From JAZDJJ01 sp043804035 (GTDB lineage: Bacteria; Bacteroidota; Bacteroidia; Palsa-948), in assembly GCA_043804035.1 (NCBI GenBank), contig JAZDJJ010000087.1:1-19191 (forward strand): 19,191 nt of DNA. Reading direction: 5' to 3'. The position numbers and the translations under genes are program-made. Of this stretch, positions 15,119 through 19,191 are shown one piece after another; position 1 is the first letter of the stretch, and every line of letters begins with the position of its first letter. Under the pieces are notes generated by a model. That model saw only the letters and a program-made list of their open reading frames with translations. It made no database searches and had not been told where the DNA came from.

Positions 15119-15790
15119 ATGTACATAGTTCGCCCTAATCTATTGATGAAGAAACTATATCCTTCAGCGATATGGCGTATTCCTGATAAAGAAAAAAAAC
15201 TTTATTTCACATTTGACGATGGTCCGGTTCCAGAAGTAACTCCACAAGTACTTTCCATTCTTCGTGATTACAAAGCCAAAGCAACATTCTTTTGTGTGGG
15301 CGAAAATATTGAAAAGCATCCTGATGTCTTTCGTCAAATAGTTTCAGAGGGTCATTCCATTGGTAATCATACTTACAATCATTTGAACGGATGGAAAACA
15401 AAAACGAAAAAATATTTAGAGAATATTAAACAATGTGATTTAGTAATCGGTAATCAGTTACCGGTAAAACAGTCGGCATTGCTTACCACTTACCGCTTAC
15501 CGCTTTTCCGTCCTCCATACGGAAAAATGACTTTTGCACAATATTCAATATTAAATATTAAATATTCAATCGTAATGTGGGATGTATTGAGTGGCGACTT
15601 TGATGAAAATACTTCTAAAGAAAAATGTTTGAAGAATGTTCTGACTAAAACCCGTAATGGCTCCATCATTGTATTTCACGATAGCGAAAAAGCAAAAGAG
15701 AAATTGTTTTATGTGCTGCCAAAAATATTAGAATACTTTTCAAATGAAAAATATGAGTTTTGTGCTTTTGATTTTTATCCCGTTGTGTAA
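15119..15790 (+). CDS. Polysaccharide deacetylase, NodB/CE4 family
   Basis: The product is 223 residues from the ATG at 15119 (MYIVRPNLLMKKLYPSAIWRIP); an ATG at 15101 adds six residues with no family character. All CE4 motifs are in order: TFDDGP (31-36, Asp33 and Asp34), GNHTYNH (82-88, metal-binding His84 and His88), RPPYGK (131-136), WDVLSGDFD (154-162) and IVFHD (184-188, His187). This is a complete metal-dependent deacetylase core. There is no signal peptide or membrane anchor, so the enzyme may be cytoplasmic or exported by another route. The substrate, an N- or O-acetylated glycan, is not given by the sequence. The segments between motifs 2 and 3 (about 109-130) and between motifs 3 and 4 (about 140-151) are encoded by heptamer repeats and look like extra sequence gained by the gene. 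Confidence 0.92.
   Translation: MYIVRPNLLMKKLYPSAIWRIPDKEKKLYFTFDDGPVPEVTPQVLSILRDYKAKATFFCVGENIEKHPDVFRQIVSEGHSIGNHTYNHLNGWKTKTKKYLENIKQCDLVIGNQLPVKQSALLTTYRLPLFRPPYGKMTFAQYSILNIKYSIVMWDVLSGDFDENTSKEKCLKNVLTKTRNGSIIVFHDSEKAKEKLFYVLPKILEYFSNEKYEFCAFDFYPVV
15443..15568. repeat. Three heptamer tracts inside the deacetylase coding sequence
   Basis: Tract 1, 15443-15470: GTAATCG, GTAATCA, GTTACCG, GTAAAAC. Tract 2, 15482-15502: CTTACCA, CTTACCG, CTTACCG. Tract 3, 15541-15568: ATATTCA, ATATTAA, ATATTAA, ATATTCA. All keep an exact 7-bp phase and all are translated in the deacetylase frame without a stop. Tracts 1 and 2 are roughly inverted copies of each other (CGGTAA against TTACCG), and TTACCGGTAA at 15458-15467 is a perfect palindrome. 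Confidence 0.8.
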
Positions 15791-15926
15791 TTGAAAAATT
15801 TGTAACTACTCAGCAGCAAAAGAAATAACACAAAAAAACCACAGAGAACATAGAGAACCACAGAATCTTATATCTTCGTTTCGGCTTTTGTGGTGTGAGA
15901 CATTTTTTTACTCGTAATTCTCCGCC

Positions 15927-15959
15927 TGACAGCAATCCCGAAAACCGTTGGGTACAATG
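15927..15959 (+). other. attC-like cassette boundary, right half only
   Basis: These 33 bases align with 17366-17398 at 24 of 33 positions, including ACAGCAA, CCC and ACCGTT. They end in GTTGGGT (15947-15953), which fits the GTTRRRY core of integron attC sites. No matching left arm is found in 15791-15926. That stretch instead holds a purine-rich quasi-repeat (ACCACAGAGAACATAGAGAACCACAGA, about 15839-15865). The first cassette gene starts 33 bp after this boundary, as is usual behind an attC site. No integrase is visible, so the label is an inference. Confidence 0.45.
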
Positions 15960-15991
15960 CAAAAAACGACCAACAAATACAAAATAATAAT

Positions 15992-16624
15992 ATGGATAAT
16001 AGACAAAATAAAGAGAAAAAGTTTTGGGATAAGTTTGCCAATCATTATGATTCATTCATAAAAAATATGTTTGACAAAACTTGTAAAACTATTCTTGCAA
16101 ATATAGATACAGAGTTGGATTTAAATAAAATTGTACTTGATATTGGCACAGGGACTGGGATTATTCCGTTTTCTATTTGTTCTAAAGTATCTTCTATTGT
16201 TGCCATAGATATTTCTTCTGAAATGATTAGAATAGCAAATCAAAAGCAAAAGGATTCCAATATCAAAAATATTGATTTTCAAGTTCAGGATTCTTACAAC
16301 TTGCCATTTACCGATAAATCATTTGATATTGTGATTGCATCAAATTTGCTGCATTTACTTTATGAGCCGAAGAAACCGATACAGGAAGTAAAACGTGTTT
16401 TAAAGGATAACGGGATTTTTATTGCTCCGACATTTTGTGTTGGCGAGAATTTTAAAGATATGATTATCTCTACTGTTGCCGGATTATTTAGTGGATTCAA
16501 AGTTATCAATAAATGGAGCATTAATGATTTTAAAAGTATGTTAACAAAAAATGGATTTCTAATTGATAAAGCAGTGAGAATTGACGGTAAATTCCCGTTG
16601 GCTTACATAGTGCTGAAAAAATAA
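15992..16624 (+). CDS. SAM-dependent class I methyltransferase (small-molecule type)
   Basis: The product is 210 residues. After a short N-terminal helix region (FWDKFANHYDSFIKNMFDKT) comes motif I, VLDIGTGTGIIPF (about 48-60). It is followed by VAIDISSEMIRIANQK, VQDSYNLPFTDKSFDIVIASNLLHLL and VKRVLKDNGIFIAP. This is the complete Methyltransf_11/UbiE-like order, with an acidic residue (AID) to hold the ribose of SAM. The C-terminal third (DMIISTVAGLFSGFKVINKWSINDFKSMLTKNGF) is typical of the family. The substrate is unknown. The gene starts 33 bp after an attC-like boundary and is followed by a palindromic repeat, so it sits in the accessory block rather than in a pathway operon. Confidence 0.88.
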   Translation: MDNRQNKEKKFWDKFANHYDSFIKNMFDKTCKTILANIDTELDLNKIVLDIGTGTGIIPFSICSKVSSIVAIDISSEMIRIANQKQKDSNIKNIDFQVQDSYNLPFTDKSFDIVIASNLLHLLYEPKKPIQEVKRVLKDNGIFIAPTFCVGENFKDMIISTVAGLFSGFKVINKWSINDFKSMLTKNGFLIDKAVRIDGKFPLAYIVLKK

Positions 16625-16680
16625 AAATGCACTGTACTCAACACGCGATTACTTTGTGGTTTTGTATTAAATTTCTTCTA

Positions 16681-16754
16681 TACTTCGGCAAGCTCAGTAT
16701 ACCATAAATCCTTTTTAATTTTTATCTCGTTCTCGTATTGAGCTTGCCGAAATA
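16681..16754. repeat. REP-like palindrome between two cassette genes
   Basis: The arms 16681-16701 and 16734-16754 are inverted copies that agree at 18 of 21 positions, with a perfect 13-bp core (TTCGGCAAGCTCA at 16684-16696, TGAGCTTGCCGAA at 16739-16751). The loop is about 32 bp. A third partial copy, GCTTGCCGAAATATG, follows at 16768-16782. Palindromes with the CAAGCTCA core are, from memory, widespread as intergenic repeats in Bacteroidota. It could also act as a transcript-ending hairpin for the methyltransferase gene. Confidence 0.8.
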
Positions 16755-16801
16755 TTGGTATTTGATCGCTTGCCGAAATATGTGTTATTGAAAATTTTAT
16801 A

Positions 16802-16809
16802 TAAGTTTG
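16802..16809 (+). promoter_or_regulatory. Possible -7 box (TAAGTTTG) for the MNT gene
   Basis: TAAGTTTG fits TAnnTTTG and lies nine bases upstream of the ATG at 16819. It is similar in position to the boxes before 8963 and 17601. No clear -33 element was found. Confidence 0.45.
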
Positions 16810-16818
16810 CCAAGAAAA

Positions 16819-17138
16819 ATGAATTCAAAAGAGAAACATATAATAGGTTTGATTAAATCTAAAATTCAAGAAAAGGATCCCGATGCGGACATTATACTAT
16901 TTGGTTCTCATGCAAGAGGTACAGCAAACGAATACTCCGACTGGGATATACTTATTCTTCTGAAAACATCGAATGTCTCAAGAAAAATAGAGCAGGAATA
17001 CAGACATGAACTTTTTGATGTGGAATAGAAACAGGAGAACCCATATCAACTTTTGTATATTCAAAATCGGATTGGGAAACGAAACATTCAGTAACTCCAT
17101 TTTATTATAATATATCAAAAGAAGGAATTAGAATATGA
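16819..17138 (+). pseudogene. MNT-type nucleotidyltransferase (MntA-like antitoxin), split by a one-base deletion
   Basis: The intact frame from the ATG at 16819 gives 69 residues with the nucleotidyltransferase core IILFGSHARGTANEYSDWDILIL; the Gly-Ser and the D-x-D pair are all present. Translation then meets TAG at 17026-17028 directly after ELFDVE. From 17028, one frame over, the family's expected continuation reads ETGEPISTFVYSKSDWETKHSVTPFYYNISKEGIRI and stops at 17136-17138. Adding one T after GAA at 17025 would restore an uninterrupted protein of about 106 residues, the normal size of minimal nucleotidyltransferases. In intact systems this protein neutralises a HEPN ribonuclease toxin by adding AMP to it. 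The toxin remnant follows at once. A sequencing error could also explain the missing base. Confidence 0.8.
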
Positions 17139-17253
17139 ATGGAGACAAGAAGGAGATTATGCAGACTTTATTGCTTTTGATCAAGCTACTGTAACTCCAT
17201 TTCTTGAACATACTGAAAACCTCATAAGAGAAATAGAAAAGCACCTAAAGTAG
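17131..17253 (+). pseudogene. HEPN-domain toxin, only the last 40 codons remain
   Basis: Read from 17131, this frame encodes EYEWRQEGDYADFIAFDQ, then ATVTPFLEHTENLIREIEKHLK and a stop at 17251-17253. The GDY-x-DF-x-x-F block followed by an amphipathic helix is the C-terminal end of HEPN proteins that pair with MNT nucleotidyltransferases. The normal protein is about 120-140 residues, so some 90 N-terminal residues, including the usual R-x4-6-H catalytic motif, are missing. The fragment overlaps the end of the nucleotidyltransferase gene, and no start codon opens this frame. A deletion between the two genes is the simplest explanation. The identification rests on recalled family patterns. Confidence 0.65.
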
Positions 17254-17259
17254 CCACCA

Positions 17260-17397
17260 GTTGCTAACAGGCATTTGCTGTCAGTGGCGGACAGTGTCGT
17301 ATGATAGTGACGTGCATATTGAAACCTTTGTTCTTCGTAGAAAATTCAGTGGTGAAAGCGCCACCGAACAGCAAGCCCCGATACCGTTAGGTGCAAC
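17260..17397 (+). other. attC-like folded cassette boundary, complete
   Basis: This 138-bp element starts GTTGCTAAC (17260-17268) and ends GTTAGGTGCAAC (17386-17397); the ends are inverted copies apart from three extra bases on the right. Inside, GGCATTTGCTGTCAGTGGCG (17270-17289) pairs with 17359-17377, with only a few bulged bases and one mismatch. GTTAGGT fits the GTTRRRY core of attC sites. Outer core boxes, an inner imperfect stem with unpaired bases and a variable centre together give the architecture of an attC. It begins seven bases after the HEPN remnant's stop codon, the position expected for an attC at the end of a cassette. The 190 bp between it and 17589 hold no gene, only a small inverted repeat (TCACC/GGTGA) near 17483-17497. 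Confidence 0.55.
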
Positions 17398-17588
17398 GTT
17401 GGAAAAAAAATACTTGTTCATATAAAAATAATTTTCACATTTGTATATCAGATTTGTAAGACAGAAAAAAAACGATGAATAGGTCACCACAAAGGTGAAG
17501 CGAGAAACAAGTTGGGCAGATATGGTATGAACAGACCGAGTGTTTAAAACTTCCGACAAGAAAAATAAAGACATTTGGAAAACAAAAG

Positions 17589-17596
17589 TAACTTTG
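17589..17596 (+). promoter_or_regulatory. -7 box (TAACTTTG) for the restriction-modification pair
   Basis: The same octamer with the same four-base gap to ATG is found before the PKD gene at 8951. It fits TAnnTTTG and would place the transcript start at or very near the ATG at 17601. No -33 element at normal spacing was found. Confidence 0.55.
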
Positions 17597-17600
17597 CGTT

Positions 17601-18392
17601 ATGGAATTAAATGAAATATACCAAGGCGATACGCTTGAACTTATCAAGCAACTTGACAGCAACAGCATTGACTTAATTGTTTGTGATGGTCCTTACGGAG
17701 TAACTACAAACGAGTGGGACAAAGTTACCAATATCCAAGAATACAATCTCAACTTAATTAAAATTTTTTCACGGGTTTTAAAACCTGGAGGTGCTCTTTA
17801 TCTTTTCGGAAAAGATGACTGTATTGACTTTATTGATTACAGACAACATCTTACTCTTAATAGAAAAATTATTTGGTATCAACCAAGTCGCCTTGCACAA
17901 GGACGACTTAATTATACCAACAACTATGATTTAATCTGTTATTTTTCCAAGGGAAAAGCAAAGACATTTAACCTTGATGACATTCGTGTTCCACAATTGG
18001 TAGAACTGGAACACCGATTACGATGTGAGAAAGTTCCATCGGTGACTAACGGACAATATGGTAAAACAAAATTTAATGAAGATGGAAAAAATCCTGGTGA
18101 TGTTTGGGGAGATATTAAGCAACTTACTTACAAATCAAAAGAACTGATAAGCCGAGAATTACTAAACACTATTCAAAAACCCGCTAAACTCATTGAACGA
18201 ATTGTTCGGGCCAACTCTAACGAAGGTGATTTGGTATTAGACCCATTCTCTGGTGTCGGGACAACTTTTGCCGTTTGCAAAAATCTAAAAAGAAACTTCA
18301 TTGGGGTTGAACTCAATCCCGATTATGTTGCAATTACAAAAGAGAGAATTGGAAAAATTGAGTTAGGACAAGAATACAATTTGTTTAAATGA
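17601..18392 (+). CDS. DNA methyltransferase, N6-adenine/N4-cytosine family (type II modification)
   Basis: The product is 263 residues. The catalytic motif IV comes first, as DGPYG (29-33) after SIDLIVC, and the SAM-binding motif I comes last, as VLDPFSGVGTTFAVCKNLKRNFIGVELNPDYVAITKERI (about 212-250). This order is that of class beta enzymes in the N6_N4_Mtase family. The second residue of the usual DPPY is Gly. Between the motifs lie ALYLFGKDD, IIWYQPSRLAQGRLNYTNNYDLICYFSKG (a motif near the target base pocket) and VWGDI...QKPAKLIERIVRANSNEGD. The central part is short, so the enzyme is close to the minimum size. Its stop overlaps the start of the next gene by four bases (ATGA). It would protect the host's DNA from the partner enzyme. 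The recognition sequence and methylated base cannot be read from the sequence. Confidence 0.93.
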   Translation: MELNEIYQGDTLELIKQLDSNSIDLIVCDGPYGVTTNEWDKVTNIQEYNLNLIKIFSRVLKPGGALYLFGKDDCIDFIDYRQHLTLNRKIIWYQPSRLAQGRLNYTNNYDLICYFSKGKAKTFNLDDIRVPQLVELEHRLRCEKVPSVTNGQYGKTKFNEDGKNPGDVWGDIKQLTYKSKELISRELLNTIQKPAKLIERIVRANSNEGDLVLDPFSGVGTTFAVCKNLKRNFIGVELNPDYVAITKERIGKIELGQEYNLFK

Positions 18393-18883
18393 AGAAAAAA
18401 ATCATCCACAAAATAATTCATCTTGTTATCCAAGCACAAAAACTTGCATTGAAAATTGGTATCCCCAATATCTTGCAACCCGGACTGGTAAAAGAAATGA
18501 TTATCTCTGAGACTCTTGGACACGAGTTAATCCATTCCAAACGAGATGCAGATGCTTGCGATCCCAACGACACAAACATTAAATACGAATATCTTTCTTG
18601 CTATGTGGGTGGTTCGGGACAGTTGGATAGAATGTTCAAAGAGCCAAAAGAAGAAAGAGAAAAATCTCTTTATCGTATTTGGAGAAACAAAAAAATATTT
18701 TTTGCAATCTTTCACAAAGACAATCCGCTAAAAGTCAAAATCATTTACGAAATTGAACCCAAAGTTTTAGTTGCAGAAACAGAAAGACAACTTGACCGAA
18801 GTAGAAATGCAATTTCTCACATAAGAGTTAATGAAAGTTGGGCAGCAGAAAACGGCAAAGTCGTATATCAAGACAAAAAATAA
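18389..18883 (+). CDS. Probable type II restriction endonuclease partner of the methyltransferase
   Basis: The product is 164 residues and is translationally coupled to the methyltransferase (ATGA overlap), the common arrangement of small restriction-modification systems. An N-terminal helical part (about 1-40) leads to ETLGHELIHSKRDADACDPNDTNIKYEYLSCY (41-72). An Asp cluster (Asp53, Asp55, Asp58) followed about ten residues later by a Tyr-Glu-Tyr strand (Glu67) resembles the D...(D/E)xK core of PD-(D/E)xK nucleases. However, the residue where the lysine should stand is Leu69, unless Lys65 or a later lysine serves. The rest (GGSGQLDRMFK, RIWRNKKIFFAIF, VKIIYEIEPKVLVAETERQLDRSR) is conserved-looking but matches no family that I can name. 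It could instead be a DNA-binding accessory protein. Confidence 0.65.
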   Translation: MKKKIIHKIIHLVIQAQKLALKIGIPNILQPGLVKEMIISETLGHELIHSKRDADACDPNDTNIKYEYLSCYVGGSGQLDRMFKEPKEEREKSLYRIWRNKKIFFAIFHKDNPLKVKIIYEIEPKVLVAETERQLDRSRNAISHIRVNESWAAENGKVVYQDKK

Positions 18884-18890
18884 CCACATC

Positions 18891-19020
18891 CGCTAACAGC
18901 AAGTTTGCACTATGCGGGCTGACGAATAAGTTTGAAAAATTGTATCTTCGGTTTATGTTTGTAATGGCAGACGATTTTGTATTCCAAAATCCCGCACAAC
19001 GCAAGTACTCGGAACGTTAC
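18891..19020 (+). other. attC-like cassette boundary, degenerate
   Basis: This stretch begins seven bases after the endonuclease stop codon. It starts CGCTAACAGC (compare GCTAACAGGC at 17263) and ends GGAACGTTAC. The left arm GTTTGCACTATGCGGG (18903-18918) pairs with CCCGCACAACGCAAGT (18991-19006) with 11 standard and 2 wobble pairs out of 16. GTTAC TC at the right end fits GTTRRRY only partly. The length of about 130 bp matches the element at 17260. It would close the restriction-modification cassette. Confidence 0.45.
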
Positions 19021-19066
19021 TCAAAGGCATTTCCCAGAAAGGAATTACACAAAACAAGTTACACGA

Positions 19067-19191
19067 GGGCAAATCCTGAAAAGTTTTATGTCCGTGCAGT
19101 TGCACGAGGGCAAATCCTGAAAAGTTTTATGTCCGTGCAGTTGCACGAGGGCAAATCCTGAAAAGTTTTATGTCCGTGCAGTTGCACGAGG
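19067..19191. repeat. Perfect 41-bp tandem repeat running off the window
   Basis: The string GGGCAAATCCTGAAAAG recurs at 19067, 19108 and 19149, exactly 41 bp apart. Three units are identical, and the last is complete up to the window's final bases (a fourth would start at 19190). Upstream, GTTACACGA precedes the first unit where the others have GTTGCACGA. Each unit carries a short palindrome, GTGCA-GT-TGCAC. Because 41 is not a multiple of 3, no reading frame is kept, so this is not a coding repeat. The array may continue beyond the window. Confidence 0.95.

Noticed and set aside
16807..16818. TTG start four codons upstream for the nucleotidyltransferase
   Set aside because: It falls inside the TAAGTTTG promoter-like box, so the ATG at 16819 is preferred.
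17281..17574. 97-codon minus-strand frame across the attC-like site
   Set aside because: It overlaps the folded boundary element and the leader of the restriction-modification pair, and it has no recognisable protein features.
18838..19161. 107-codon open frame through the last attC-like site and the 41-bp repeat
   Set aside because: It starts inside the endonuclease gene in another frame, and the 41-bp period changes frame at each unit, so repeated protein sequence cannot result.
19067..19191. CRISPR array
   Set aside because: The 41-bp units are contiguous with no spacers between them, and no cas gene is present.
1..19191. tRNA, rRNA or riboswitch genes
   Set aside because: No cloverleaf-like, ribosomal or known riboswitch-like sequence was recognised by eye on either strand. 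A covariance-model search was not possible here.

Overview
The window is about 19.2 kb of AT-rich DNA from a member of the Bacteroidota, probably an environmental lineage near Chitinophagales or Sphingobacteriales. The evidence is a secreted multi-PKD protein with a C-terminal type IX secretion (T9SS) sorting domain, Bacteroidota-style -7 promoter boxes (TAnnTTTG) close to start codons, lipoproteins with short signal peptides, a class of hairpin repeats that I associate with this phylum, and no Shine-Dalgarno dependence that I can see. The assignment below phylum level is a guess.

Region by region. (1) 1-1279: a minus-strand 253-residue protein of unknown function lies between two directly repeated hairpin elements of the same sequence. 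The complete right copy has terminal inverted repeats and looks like a MITE. The gene's start codon abuts a tandem array of 28 seven-base units. (2) 1387-8554: a plus-strand run of six envelope-related genes: a STAS-domain protein, a coiled-coil lipoprotein, a TPR protein, an OmpA-family lipoprotein, a Wzz-like chain-length protein and a PpiD-like periplasmic folding factor. (3) 8555-8962: a 400-bp intergenic region with a degenerate heptamer tract. (4) 8963-12160: a 1065-residue T9SS cargo protein with a lectin-like domain, three Ig-like repeats and five PKD domains. (5) 12197-14880: two minus-strand genes, a SAM methyltransferase and the signal peptide peptidase SppA. (6) 15061-15790: a relic of the hairpin element's right end, then a NodB-type polysaccharide deacetylase whose coding sequence contains heptamer repeats. 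(7) 15927-19020: a cassette-like accessory block. Three similar boundary sequences resemble integron attC sites. They delimit a small methyltransferase plus a decayed MNT/HEPN toxin-antitoxin pair, and then a restriction-modification pair. (8) 19067 to the right edge: a perfect 41-bp tandem repeat.

How the genes fit together. Regions 2-6 are mostly ordinary chromosome concerned with building, folding and decorating the cell envelope and surface. Regions 1, 7 and 8 are accessory. The most notable observations are: the attC-like boundaries around defence-type genes with no visible integrase; the MNT antitoxin with a one-base deletion next to a HEPN toxin reduced to its last 40 codons; and the recurrence of 7-bp periodic repeats of unrelated sequence at five loci, including inside and at the end of coding sequences. 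Everything here was read by eye. No database search, folding program or codon statistics were run.
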